Shown: piece after piece, positions 51,180 to 64,000 of the stretch
Layout of the letters: every line of letters starts with the position of its first letter
How positions within the stretch are numbered: the first letter of the stretch is position 1
Source: Pseudomonas congelans
Lineage (GTDB): Bacteria; Pseudomonadota; Gammaproteobacteria; Pseudomonadales; Pseudomonadaceae
Direction of reading: 5' to 3'
Assembly: GCF_900103225.1 (NCBI RefSeq)
Contig: NZ_FNJH01000009.1
Location: forward strand, 62,001-126,000
DNA: 64,000 nt
Translations under genes and position numbers: made by a program
The notes under the pieces: generated by a model
Databases searched by the model: none
Told to the model about the DNA's origin: nothing
The model's input: the letters and a program-made list of their open reading frames with translations, nothing else

Positions 51180-51195
51180 CTCCTGTGCCGATTTA

Positions 51196-51330
51196 TCAAA
51201 CTGCCAGACGCTTACGGCCTTTGGCACGACGACGCGAAAGAACTGCGCGGCCGTTTTTGGTGGCCATGCGTGCACGGAAACCGTGGGTGCGGGCGCGCTT
51301 GATAGTGCTGGGTTGGAAAGTACGTTTCAT
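51196..51330 (-). CDS. rpmH: Ribosomal protein L34
   Basis: 44 residues, strongly basic: starts [20 protein letters not shown] and ends [12 protein letters not shown], diagnostic of L34. It lies 16 bases upstream of rnpA, the universal arrangement at the start of this operon, opposite dnaA across oriC. Confidence 0.97.
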
Positions 51331-51914
51331 GGCGTGTTACCTGGTTCGTCCACTACGGGCCGGAATGGCCCCCGTTTTAAGAGACCGGGGATTCTAGAGA
51401 AAGCAGGCCCGCAGGTCAATTTCCAACCAGCTTTTCTTCATAGGCGTCTTTTTATAGCTGAATGCCCTCTTCCTCTCGTTCACCGCTACGCTGACCCGCT
51501 CCAGTTATAGAAATAAAAAGAAGAGAGTATTTAAAGCTTCTTTATAAAGCTTATAACTCTTACGTAGCGGATTTCTGTGGATAACATTACACAGCCCTTA
51601 TTATTCGGTGTGTACAGAGGTAAGAAACATTGTCGAGAAGCAGTGCCCTGCCTGTGCCGGACCCTCGGAAAAGCTGTGCATGGAATGCTGTTTTATCCAC
51701 AGGCGAGTTATGCACAGAGTTCAAGCCTGACTTATGCAATGGGCTGAAGATGGGTTATCCACAGAGCTTACGTGTCGACCGTTTGTCGTGTGGTTCATGC
51801 ATAAATCGTTGATTTATAGCTGTCTGTGAGCAACCTACATGTGGATAAGTCGCCTCCGGGTCGTTACAATGTCGGCTGTTTTTGCCTCACCGGCTTTCAA
51901 CTCAGGGGATATCC
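51331..51914. other. Chromosomal replication origin oriC (rpmH-dnaA)
   Basis: 584 bases between divergent rpmH and dnaA. Perfect DnaA boxes: 51576-51584 (minus), 51693-51701 (plus), 51755-51763 (plus), 51840-51848 (minus); a variant TTATGCACA is at 51708-51716 (plus). An A+T-rich stretch at 51505-51560, with AAATAAAAAGAAGAG and TTTATAAAGC, is a candidate unwinding element. This matches the known Pseudomonas oriC location. It also holds the promoters for both flanking genes. Confidence 0.9.
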
Positions 51915-53450
51915 GTGTCAGTGGAACTTTGGCAGCAGTGCGTGGAGCTTTTGCGCGATGAGCTGCCTGCCCAGCAATTCAACACTTGGATCCGTCCGCT
52001 ACAGGTCGAAGCCGAAGGCGACGAGTTGCGTGTTTACGCACCGAATCGTTTTGTTCTCGATTGGGTCAACGAAAAATACCTCGGTCGTTTGCTCGAGCTT
52101 CTGGGCGAGCATGGTCAGGGCATGGCCCCTGCTCTTTCCTTATTAATAGGAAGCAAGCGCAGCTCCGCACCTCGTGCCGCTCCGAATGCACCATTGGCTG
52201 CTGCAGCCTCCCAGGCGCTGTCTGCCAATTCGGTCAGCAGTGTCTCGGCGCCCGCTCCTGCCACGGCCGCACCAGCCGCTGCCGTAGCGACGCCGGCACC
52301 GGTTCAGAATGTTGCAGCTCACGACGAGCCGTCACGTGACAGCTTCGATCCAATGGCGGGTGCCAGTTCGCAACAGGCGCCTGCTCGCGCAGAACAGCGC
52401 ACCGTGCAGGTAGAAGGCGCGCTCAAGCACACCAGTTACCTGAACCGTACGTTCACTTTCGAGAATTTCGTCGAGGGTAAGTCCAACCAGCTGGCACGCG
52501 CTGCGGCCTGGCAGGTTGCCGACAATCCCAAGCATGGCTATAACCCGCTCTTCCTTTATGGCGGTGTCGGTCTTGGTAAAACGCACTTGATGCATGCTGT
52601 GGGTAACCACCTGCTGAAGAAGAATCCGAACGCCAAGGTCGTGTACCTGCATTCGGAGCGCTTCGTTGCCGATATGGTCAAGGCCTTGCAGCTCAACGCA
52701 ATCAACGAGTTCAAGCGCTTTTACCGCTCTGTCGATGCGCTGCTGATCGATGACATCCAGTTTTTTGCTCGTAAGGAACGCTCGCAGGAAGAATTTTTCC
52801 ACACGTTCAACGCGCTGCTGGAAGGCGGACAGCAGGTCATTCTGACCAGCGATCGCTATCCCAAGGAAATCGAAGGCCTTGAAGAACGACTCAAGTCGCG
52901 TTTCGGCTGGGGCCTGACGGTTGCCGTCGAGCCTCCGGAGCTGGAAACCCGCGTGGCGATCCTCATGAAAAAGGCAGATCAGGCCAAGGTCGATTTGCCT
53001 CATGACGCAGCGTTCTTTATTGCCCAGCGAATTCGCTCCAACGTTCGTGAGCTCGAAGGCGCGCTTAAGCGCGTCATCGCTCACTCGCACTTCATGGGCC
53101 GTGACATCACCATCGAGCTGATTCGCGAGTCGCTGAAGGACTTGCTGGCGTTGCAGGACAAGCTGGTGAGTGTGGATAACATTCAGCGCACTGTCGCCGA
53201 GTACTACAAGATCAAGATCTCCGATCTGCTGTCCAAGCGTCGTTCCCGCTCTGTCGCCCGGCCTCGGCAGGTCGCGATGGCGCTCTCCAAGGAACTCACC
53301 AACCACAGTCTTCCGGAAATCGGTGACGTGTTTGGTGGTCGTGACCACACGACTGTCTTGCACGCGTGCCGAAAGATCAACGAGCTCAAGGAATCCGATG
53401 CGGATATCCGCGAGGACTACAAGAACCTGCTGCGCACTCTGACTACGTGA
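51915..53450 (+). CDS. dnaA: Chromosomal replication initiator DnaA
   Basis: 511 residues from a GTG start (AGGGGA upstream), beginning [18 protein letters not shown]. The N-terminal helicase-loading domain is followed by an Ala/Pro-rich linker (about 90-175), the AAA+ domain with [16 protein letters not shown] and [11 protein letters not shown], and a C-terminal DnaA-box-binding helix-turn-helix containing [13 protein letters not shown] perfect DnaA box lies in its own coding sequence at 53171-53179. Confidence 0.98.
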   Translation: MSVELWQQCVELLRDELPAQQFNTWIRPLQVEAEGDELRVYAPNRFVLDWVNEKYLGRLLELLGEHGQGMAPALSLLIGSKRSSAPRAAPNAPLAAAASQALSANSVSSVSAPAPATAAPAAAVATPAPVQNVAAHDEPSRDSFDPMAGASSQQAPARAEQRTVQVEGALKHTSYLNRTFTFENFVEGKSNQLARAAAWQVADNPKHGYNPLFLYGGVGLGKTHLMHAVGNHLLKKNPNAKVVYLHSERFVADMVKALQLNAINEFKRFYRSVDALLIDDIQFFARKERSQEEFFHTFNALLEGGQQVILTSDRYPKEIEGLEERLKSRFGWGLTVAVEPPELETRVAILMKKADQAKVDLPHDAAFFIAQRIRSNVRELEGALKRVIAHSHFMGRDITIELIRESLKDLLALQDKLVSVDNIQRTVAEYYKIKISDLLSKRRSRSVARPRQVAMALSKELTNHSLPEIGDVFGGRDHTTVLHACRKINELKESDADIREDYKNLLRTLTT

Positions 53451-53488
53451 TAACGCCAGTGCAGCTCATCAAGGCAAGGGACTAGACC

Positions 53489-54592
53489 ATGCATTTCACC
53501 ATTCAACGCGAAGCCCTGTTGAAACCCCTGCAATTGGTCGCCGGCGTCGTCGAACGCCGCCAGACCTTGCCGGTTCTTTCCAATGTGCTCCTGGTCGTCG
53601 AAGGTCAGCAACTGTCGCTGACCGGTACGGATCTGGAAGTCGAACTGGTTGGCCGCGTCCAGCTGGAAGAGCCCGCCGAACCTGGAGAAATAACGGTTCC
53701 TGCGCGCAAGCTCATGGACATTTGCAAGAGCCTGTCCAACGACGCGCTGATCGACATCAAGCTCGACGAATCGAAACTGATCGTCAAGGCCGGTCGTAGC
53801 CGGTTCACCCTGTCTACCCTGCCTGCCAATGACTTCCCGACCGTCGAAGAAGGCCCGGGCTCGCTGACGTTCACTCTGGTGCAGAGCAAACTGCGCCGCT
53901 TGATCGAGCGCACCAGCTTTGCGATGGCTCAGCAGGATGTTCGCTACTACCTCAACGGCATGCTGCTGGAAGTCAGTGCCGGTATCTTGCGTGCGGTGGC
54001 TACCGACGGTCACCGCCTGGCCATGTGCTCGATGTCCGCCGATATCGAACATGCCGATCGCCATCAGGTGATCGTTCCACGCAAAGGTATTCTCGAAATG
54101 GCACGCCTGCTGACCGAACAGGACGGTACTGTCAGCATCGTTCTGGGTCAGCACCACATCCGTGCGACCACTGGTGAGTTCACCTTCACCTCAAAACTGG
54201 TCGATGGCAAGTTCCCTGACTACGAGCGCGTGCTGCCTAAAGGTGGTGACAAGCTGGTGCTCGGTGATCGTCAGGCACTGCGTGAGGCGTTCAGCCGTAC
54301 GGCGATTCTTTCCAACGAGAAGTACCGCGGCATCCGTCTGCAACTGGCCAGCGGTCAATTGAAGATTCAGGCCAACAACCCTGAGCAGGAAGAGGCTGAA
54401 GAAGAAATCAGCGTCGAGTACAACGGTGACTCGCTGGAGATCGGTTTCAACGTGAGCTACCTGCTCGACGTGCTTGGCGTCATGACGACTGAGCAGGTTC
54501 GCCTGATTCTGTCCGACTCCAACAGCAGCGCCTTGGTGCAAGAGTCCGATAACGACGACTCCGCCTACGTTGTTATGCCGATGCGTCTGTAA
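53489..54592 (+). CDS. dnaN: DNA polymerase III beta sliding clamp
   Basis: 367 residues in three similar clamp domains: starts MHFTIQREALLKPLQLV, middle RYYLNGMLLEVS, C-terminal end YVVMPMRL, the universal terminus. Forms the ring that tethers polymerase III. Follows dnaA by 38 bases. Confidence 0.98.
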   Translation: MHFTIQREALLKPLQLVAGVVERRQTLPVLSNVLLVVEGQQLSLTGTDLEVELVGRVQLEEPAEPGEITVPARKLMDICKSLSNDALIDIKLDESKLIVKAGRSRFTLSTLPANDFPTVEEGPGSLTFTLVQSKLRRLIERTSFAMAQQDVRYYLNGMLLEVSAGILRAVATDGHRLAMCSMSADIEHADRHQVIVPRKGILEMARLLTEQDGTVSIVLGQHHIRATTGEFTFTSKLVDGKFPDYERVLPKGGDKLVLGDRQALREAFSRTAILSNEKYRGIRLQLASGQLKIQANNPEQEEAEEEISVEYNGDSLEIGFNVSYLLDVLGVMTTEQVRLILSDSNSSALVQESDNDDSAYVVMPMRL

Positions 54593-54614
54593 CTTCATGT
54601 CCAGCGCAACCTAG

Positions 54615-58140
<3,526 letters not shown>

Positions 58141-58225
58141 TTCATTGTAGGTTCACAGAATAGCTGCACGGTTTCACAAATAGTTGACCGGCCGGGTCCA
58201 GTTCTGGTCTCCGCCGATCATCATC

Positions 58226-58249
58226 AAGCCCGCTTCGCGGGCTTTTTTT
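58226..58249 (+). terminator. Rho-independent terminator after gyrB
   Basis: AAGCCCGC pairs with GCGGGCTT around a TTC loop, followed by a run of T. It ends the dnaA-dnaN-recF-gyrB unit 85 bases past the gyrB stop. Confidence 0.9.
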
Positions 58250-58255
58250 GCCTAG

Positions 58256-59395
<1,140 letters not shown>

Positions 59396-59486
59396 CCTTC
59401 ATCTGCTTCACGTGGGATCCTTTTCGGCGAGGCGTTGGCAGTTGGTGACAATGTATACCGTGAAGCGGCGCCAGATTAAATAGGAT

Positions 59487-59637
59487 CCACAGTCAGTCGC
59501 GGCATTCAAGATCCCAGGCGTCTTCGCCCATTAAGAAGCCTGAGACGTATTCCTGCTGTTCTTTGAAGGTAAAGCTGTCGTGACGCTCAGCCGAGATGCG
59601 TGTCTAAAAACTCGCCTTGCGTAAAGAAGCGCCTCAT
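59487..59637 (-). pseudogene. Frameshifted small reading frame
   Basis: On the minus strand MRRFFTQGEFLDTHLG runs into a stop, while a shifted frame continues AERHDSFTFKEQQEYVSGFL and MGEDAWDLECRD to a stop. Together they look like a single short protein broken by a frameshift near 59588. The family is not recognised. Confidence 0.4.
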
Positions 59638-59663
59638 TAGAATGTTCGAAACGGCAACTGTGA

Positions 59664-59804
59664 GGTCATGGTTTCGGTATTGGACCAGGAGCAGGTCATC
59701 TGATCGCTGACATTGTCAGTGGTGTCGCCCCTATCGTCGACCCTAAACCTTATCATCCAGACCGTTTCCACGGTTCAGCCTGGGGTAAGGTGGCAGATTT
59801 TTGA
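59664..59804 (+). pseudogene. C-terminal remnant of an FAD-dependent oxidoreductase
   Basis: 46 codons read GHGFGIGPGAGHLIADIVSG then VAPIVDPKPYHPDRF to a stop. GHGFGIGPGAG is the FAD-contacting C-terminal motif of D-amino-acid oxidase-like enzymes. A stop codon directly precedes it in frame, so the rest of the gene is gone. Confidence 0.65.
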
Positions 59805-59902
59805 TTGAAACGAGGAGCGATCCACAGTGACTGCCGTGCTTACATCGGCGTGGGCACCGCAATAACTGTGCGCGCATTGGAGCGGAGAAAACTTACGAAT
59901 GG

Positions 59903-59918
59903 TGTTCCACGTGGAACA
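59903..59918. promoter_or_regulatory. parS site 3
   Basis: A perfect 16-base TGTTCCACGTGGAACA in the non-coding gene-fragment region, 4.2 kb from site 2. Confidence 0.95.
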
Positions 59919-59957
59919 CCACAGTTTTGGGACATCAGTGACTCGTTGACACATCAA

Positions 59958-60038
59958 TTGATCCGGCCACCCCTTTCAATAACGGACCAGGCAACCGCTC
60001 AGTCTGAGAAGAAATTTAACGTTGTGTCCGGAATCAGG
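59958..60038 (+). pseudogene. 3' remnant of a diverged IS3-family transposase
   Basis: The frame QLIRPPLSITDQATAQSEKK followed by FNVVSGI aligns without gaps to the usual end of this transposase type ([12 protein letters not shown]...NVVSGI). It is a decayed end, different in sequence from the fragment at 58.3 kb. Confidence 0.5.
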
Positions 60039-60065
60039 TGTCCACTACCCTATCATCATTACGGT

Positions 60066-60551
60066 CTACATCCGTGAAAGCAGATCTGCTTTCTTTATCA
60101 GAAACTCATCTTCGGTCAGGACGCCTTGGTCCTTTAAGTCTGAGAGTTTTTTCAACATTGCAGGGATGTCCTCTGTAGAAGCCGATGAGGTCTTGGCTGG
60201 CTGGTGCGACGCTGCTACTGCCTCCAGAATCATTTTCTTGATCTGCTCAAAATCTGCGTTGCTGCCCTTGCCGAAGAAAACGGAGTTGTCATCGTTTGCA
60301 ATATTCGTTGAACCGCCGCGAAAAGCCAAATCACCAGCGTGGATTACTTGGAAGAAAGCTTTATTAAGCAGTGAGGCGGGCTCCAGGCGAATAGCTGAAA
60401 TAGCTGATATTGGAATATCTTTGTTACCTTTGCCCATGCCTGAGAATTGTCGCAGTCCACCCAACAATCCTGTGCGGCGAATTAGAACCTCAGATCCGGT
60501 GAATGTAATCTCGCCATTAGACCCTTTGGCTGTAAAAGGTAAATTGCTCAT
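60066..60551 (-). CDS. DUF4429/SHOCT-domain protein
   Basis: 161 residues. The N-terminal 110 residues form a PH-like beta domain of the DUF4429 kind (GEITFTGSEVLIRR, DIPISAISAIRLEP); the C-terminal 30 residues are a SHOCT motif (MLKKLSDLKDQGVLTEDEFL). SHOCT domains are short helical oligomerisation elements common in proteins of phage and mobile regions. Function unknown. Intact and with normal codon use, next to the gene fragments. Confidence 0.8.
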   Translation of the reverse strand: MSNLPFTAKGSNGEITFTGSEVLIRRTGLLGGLRQFSGMGKGNKDIPISAISAIRLEPASLLNKAFFQVIHAGDLAFRGGSTNIANDDNSVFFGKGSNADFEQIKKMILEAVAASHQPAKTSSASTEDIPAMLKKLSDLKDQGVLTEDEFLIKKADLLSRM

Positions 60552-60911
60552 CGCCGTACTCCATTACAAAAATGCAAGATTACCTGAAGGTAGGCGTTAT
60601 GGCAGCAGTAAGAGTGGTCCAAGCGCGAGGATTTGAGGGAACGTTGCAGCCAGATTGAACGGGACATGTGCCCCTGCTGCCCTTTCAGAAATATTGGAGC
60701 GGTAAGTTGGCCTATCTGAAATCGGCTTCGCTTGGGGTGTTAGCCCACCCAATAAAAAACCGACCCTTTGCAGGTCGGTTTTTGATACATCACTAAAACT
60801 TATGCACGTTTTTCCGGTTTTTATAGCCTGAAAAAATATGTATATGAATTAACAGGTTAAGCAGTCTTTTTCAGCGATTTCGGAAAAACCGTACACAGGT
60901 TATCCACAAAA
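60552..60911. other. Intergenic region between SHOCT gene and plsC
   Basis: No gene seen. Contains a bidirectional terminator (60754-60783), an A+T-rich stretch (60820-60860) and a perfect DnaA box (60900-60908) just past the plsC stop. Confidence 0.6.
60754..60783. terminator. Bidirectional Rho-independent terminator
   Basis: AAAAACCGACC pairs with GGTCGGTTTTT, giving a T run on both strands. It terminates minus-strand transcripts from plsC and insulates the region to its left. Confidence 0.85.
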
Positions 60912-61682
60912 TCACGCCGGGACTTTTTCGGGGGTTGCTGCAGGCTCGACAGGCGAACCCATCGCGCGTTGTGTGTCTTCATTCCAGGTCTGCACACGGT
61001 CATTCAACGCAGCAATGGCGCGCGGGCCTGAGCCCTCTGCGTACATCGGCTCGCCGATCACCACTTGAATGGTGCCTGGCTTTTTCGCCCAGCCGTCTCG
61101 AGGCCAGTATTTGCCTGCGTTGTGCGCGACAGGCAGCACGGGCAGGTCAGCATTCACTGCCAGTGCAGTACCGCCGCGAGAGAATTTACCGACCTGGCCG
61201 TACGGCACGCGTGTGCCCTCCGGGAAGATCAGTACCCAGACGCCATCCTTGAGCAGCTCGTCGCCCTTCTTGGCGATCTCCCTGAGTGCGGCCTTGGGGT
61301 TTTCGCGGTCGATAGCGATCGGGCGCAGCATCGCCATGGCCCAGCCAAAGAACGGCACATAAAGCAGCTCGCGCTTGAGGACCTGACTCATGGGCTCGAA
61401 ATACGCCGATAGAAAGAAGGTCTCCCAGGTGCTCTGATGGTTGGAGATGATCACGCAGGGGGTTTTCGGTACGTTCTCGGCGCCAGTCACTTCAACCTTG
61501 ATGTTCAGAAACACCTTGGTCAGCCAGATGGCGCAGCGGCACCAGTAGACGTTGATGAAGCGATAGCGGGCTTTGAACGGCAGGAAAGGCGCGATGAAAA
61601 AACTTAACGTGCACCACAACAGCGAGCTGGTGCCCAGCAACAGGTAAAAGAAGAAGGTCCTGATTGCCTGCATGATCGACAT
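60912..61682 (-). CDS. plsC: 1-acyl-sn-glycerol-3-phosphate acyltransferase
   Basis: 256 residues with an N-terminal membrane anchor. Makes phosphatidic acid from lysophosphatidic acid. Motif I reads NHQSTWE, that is His-x4-Glu where most PlsC proteins have His-x4-Asp; motif III FPEGTR is intact. The orthologue beside gmhB and glyS in P. fluorescens is HdtS and in P. aeruginosa LptA (PA0005). Confidence 0.92.
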   Translation of the reverse strand: MSIMQAIRTFFFYLLLGTSSLLWCTLSFFIAPFLPFKARYRFINVYWCRCAIWLTKVFLNIKVEVTGAENVPKTPCVIISNHQSTWETFFLSAYFEPMSQVLKRELLYVPFFGWAMAMLRPIAIDRENPKAALREIAKKGDELLKDGVWVLIFPEGTRVPYGQVGKFSRGGTALAVNADLPVLPVAHNAGKYWPRDGWAKKPGTIQVVIGEPMYAEGSGPRAIAALNDRVQTWNEDTQRAMGSPVEPAATPEKVPA

Positions 61683-61747
61683 AGTTACGTTTACCGTACG
61701 GGCAGGTGCCCGCTCCTGGAGCGTCCTGAACCTGAAGAGCCGACTGT

Positions 61748-62290
61748 TCAGTGAGCGCTGTTGTGGATAAGTTCTGCGGCAACTGCCGCCAGATCGTCAA
61801 AAATCAATGTGCCTGCCGGTACTCCGCCTTCCATCGTCTTGCGTCCTTTGCCGGTCATCACCAGCACCGGCTGAGAATCGACGGCCAATGCGGCCTGCAG
61901 GTCACCCTTGCTGTCGCCCACGAACCAGAGACCTTTGAGGTCCGCTGCGTAATGACGGGCGATGGCCTGCAGCATGCCGGGTCTGGGCTTGCGGCAGTTA
62001 CAGCCATCGTCTGGCCCATGCGGGCAATAGACGATCAAACCGACCTCGCCGCCCTGCTCCGCCACCAGCTTGCGCAAGCGCACGTGCATGGCGTCCAGAG
62101 TGGCCAGATCATAATAACCTCGGGCAATGCCCGACTGGTTGGTGGCGACGGCCACTGTCCAGCCGGCCTTGCTCAGCGCTGCGATAGCTTCGATCGAGCC
62201 AGGAATGGGCAGCCACTCCGCCACCGACTTTATGTAAGCGTCGGAGTCATGATTGATCACGCCATCCCTATCGAGTATCAGCAGTTTCAC
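61748..62290 (-). CDS. gmhB: D-glycero-beta-D-manno-heptose-1,7-bisphosphate 7-phosphatase
   Basis: 180 residues of the HAD superfamily: nucleophile motif LILDRDGVIN, ATNQSGIARG, and the zinc-binding CPHGPDDGCNCRKP. Makes the heptose precursor for the LPS inner core. Lies between plsC and glyS as in other Pseudomonas. A perfect DnaA box (61762-61770) overlaps its last codons. Confidence 0.95.
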   Translation of the reverse strand: MKLLILDRDGVINHDSDAYIKSVAEWLPIPGSIEAIAALSKAGWTVAVATNQSGIARGYYDLATLDAMHVRLRKLVAEQGGEVGLIVYCPHGPDDGCNCRKPRPGMLQAIARHYAADLKGLWFVGDSKGDLQAALAVDSQPVLVMTGKGRKTMEGGVPAGTLIFDDLAAVAAELIHNSAH

Positions 62291-62302
62291 AGCGATTCCT
62301 TG

Positions 62303-64000
62303 TCAGCCCAGCAGCGAGATATCGGCGACGCCGAGGAACAGACCGCGCAAACGCGACAACAGGGCATAACGGTTGGCACGCACATTGGCGTCTTCCGCGT
62401 TGACCATCACTGCCTCGAAGAACGCATCGACCGGCTCACGCAACATTGCCAGACGCGCCAGCGATTCGCTGTACTGACGCTCGGCAGCCATCGGCTGGAT
62501 CGCGTGATCGGCCTGCTGGATGGCCGAGTACAGCGAGAACTCATTGGCGTTGTCGAAATACTTGGGCTCGACGGTCTGGGCAATGCTGCCCTCGGCCTTG
62601 CTCAGCAGGTTCGAGACACGCTTGTTCACTGCGGCCAATGCAGCGGCCTGTGGCAGTTTGCGGAAGGCCTGGACCGCCTGGACGCGCTGATCGAAGTCCA
62701 GCGCCGAAGCAGGTTGCAGGGCACGCACCGAGAGGTACACCGCCACGTCGACGCCTTCGTCTTCATAACGCGCGCGCAGACGATCGAAGATGAAGTCGAG
62801 GACCTGCTCTGCAAGACCGGCTGGCTTGATCTTCGCGCCGAACTGCGTGACAGCGAATTTCACCGTTTCGATCAGGTTCAGGTCGAGCTTTTTCTCGATC
62901 AGGATGCGCAGGATGCCCAGTGCTGCACGACGCAGTGCATAGGGATCCTTGCTGCCGGTGGGCAGCATGCCGATGCCGAAGATCCCGACCAGCGTGTCGA
63001 GCTTGTCAGCGATGGCCACCGCAGCACCGGTCAGCGTGGTCGGCAGTTCGGCACCCGCGCCACGTGGCATGTACTGCTCGTTGAGCGCCAGTGCGACATC
63101 TTCAGGCTCGCCGTCGGCCTTGGCATAGTAATAACCGGCAATGCCCTGCATTTCCGGAAACTCGCCGACCATCTCGCTCGACAGGTCGCACTTGGACAGC
63201 AGGCCGGCACGTGCAGAACGCTTGGCGTCGCCACCGATGCGAGGTGCGATGTAAGCGGCCAGTTTCGACACGCGCTCGGCCTTGTCGAACACGCTGCCCA
63301 ACTGAGCCTGGAACACGACGTTCTTCAGGCGATCGTTGAAAGTTTCCAGCTTCTGTTTCTTGTCCTGCTTGAAGAAGAACTCGGCGTCGGTCAGGCGTGG
63401 ACGAACCACCTTCTCGTTACCGGCGATGATCTGTGCCGGGTCCTTGCTCTCGATGTTGGCCACGGTGATGAAGCGCGGCAGCAGCTTGCCGTCTACATCC
63501 AGCAGGCAGAAGTATTTCTGGTTGTCCTGCATGGTGGTAATCAAGGCTTCCTGAGGGACTTCCAGGAAGCGCTCTTCGAACGAGCACACCAGCGGAACCG
63601 GCCACTCGACCAGACCGGCCACTTCGTCCAGCAGGCTTGGCGGCACGATGGCGGTGCCTTCCTGTTGGGTGGCCAGCTCGTCGACGCGCTTGCTGATGAT
63701 CTGACGACGTTCGTTGAAGTCGGCCAGTACATGAGCGGCGCGCAGGTCGCTGAGGTAAGCGGCAGGCGAAGAAATGCGTACGTCTTGAGGATGATGGAAG
63801 CGATGACCGCGCGAATGGCGACCCGCGCTCTGGGCGAGGATCGTGCAGTCCACCACCTGATCACCGAACAGCATCACCAGCCACTGGGTCGGCCGCACGA
63901 ACTCTTCCTTGCGAGCGCCCCAGCGCATGCGCTTGGCAATCGGCAGGTCGTTCAGCGAGTCTTCGACGATGGTCGGCAACAGGGACGTCGTCGGCTTGCC
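62303..64000 (-). CDS. glyS: Glycyl-tRNA synthetase beta subunit, 5'-truncated by window
   Basis: About 565 codons; the frame stays open to the window edge, so the N-terminal 110-120 residues lie beyond it. Charges tRNA-Gly together with GlyQ. Seen are [30 protein letters not shown] and the C-terminal anticodon-binding-type domain. Ends 12 bases before the gmhB start. Confidence 0.96.
   Translation of the reverse strand, partial: GKPTTSLLPTIVEDSLNDLPIAKRMRWGARKEEFVRPTQWLVMLFGDQVVDCTILAQSAGRHSRGHRFHHPQDVRISSPAAYLSDLRAAHVLADFNERRQIISKRVDELATQQEGTAIVPPSLLDEVAGLVEWPVPLVCSFEERFLEVPQEALITTMQDNQKYFCLLDVDGKLLPRFITVANIESKDPAQIIAGNEKVVRPRLTDAEFFFKQDKKQKLETFNDRLKNVVFQAQLGSVFDKAERVSKLAAYIAPRIGGDAKRSARAGLLSKCDLSSEMVGEFPEMQGIAGYYYAKADGEPEDVALALNEQYMPRGAGAELPTTLTGAAVAIADKLDTLVGIFGIGMLPTGSKDPYALRRAALGILRILIEKKLDLNLIETVKFAVTQFGAKIKPAGLAEQVLDFIFDRLRARYEDEGVDVAVYLSVRALQPASALDFDQRVQAVQAFRKLPQAAALAAVNKRVSNLLSKAEGSIAQTVEPKYFDNANEFSLYSAIQQADHAIQPMAAERQYSESLARLAMLREPVDAFFEAVMVNAEDANVRANRYALLSRLRGLFLGVADISLLG

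Larger units (their letters stand above)
59396..60065. other. Gene-fragment region with parS
   Basis: No intact gene in 670 bases. It holds a frameshifted minus-strand frame (59482-59640), the end of an FAD oxidoreductase gene, a parS site and the end of a second transposase gene, each listed separately. Confidence 0.65.

Noticed and set aside
59805-60077. 90-codon plus-strand frame as a gene
   Set aside because: Its end is a decayed transposase tail and its start is unrelated sequence across a parS site.

Overview
This window is the replication-origin segment of a Pseudomonas chromosome, most likely from the Pseudomonas syringae group. The assignment rests on gene order. On the minus strand the genes run glmS, glmR, glmU, atpCDGAHFEBI, parB, parA, rsmG, mnmG, mnmE, yidC, yidD, rnpA, rpmH; on the plus strand they run dnaA, dnaN, recF, gyrB, followed by minus-strand plsC, gmhB and glyS. 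This is the known Pseudomonas order around oriC. The species-group call is an inference from the accessory genes and the dispersed palindromic repeats. No rRNA, tRNA or CRISPR array was seen.

Left part (1-25.8 kb), accessory and metabolic: the end of an SGNH-type acyltransferase; a FixJ-like two-component system next to a two-gene ABC importer; a REP-like repeat cluster; two chemoreceptor genes, the first with a FliA-type promoter; a stress cluster (DUF6555 protein, manganese catalase, a 65-residue protein, a YciF-like ferritin-fold protein, a DUF4142 protein); a haem-oxygenase-like metalloenzyme coupled to an NPPY methyltransferase; a VOC protein; a metal or metallophore ABC importer behind a Zur-like operator; and a six-gene envelope sugar operon (UDP-glucose dehydrogenase, UDP-sugar epimerase, GT2, LAB_N protein, ArnT-like transferase, SdiA-regulated-like protein).

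Middle (25.8-30.9 kb), visibly transferred and richer in A+T: a miniature inverted-repeat element, then a type VI secretion module transcribed leftward as effector candidate, membrane immunity candidate, VgrG.

Right part (30.9-58.1 kb): the conserved core, covering amino-sugar synthesis, ATP synthase, chromosome partitioning, tRNA modification, membrane protein insertion, RNase P, L34, oriC and the replication genes. Perfect DnaA boxes are scattered through this part, many inside genes, while none was noticed in the first 30 kb. Three parS sites lie at 55.0, 55.7 and 59.9 kb. A second origin-like A+T-rich gap separates mnmG and mnmE.

58.2-60.1 kb is a gene graveyard between gyrB and the plsC-gmhB-glyS block: an IS3-family transposase fragment, a truncated gene resembling restriction/NTPase-type defence proteins, the last 46 codons of an FAD oxidoreductase, a frameshifted reading frame and a second transposase end. 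The window ends inside glyS.
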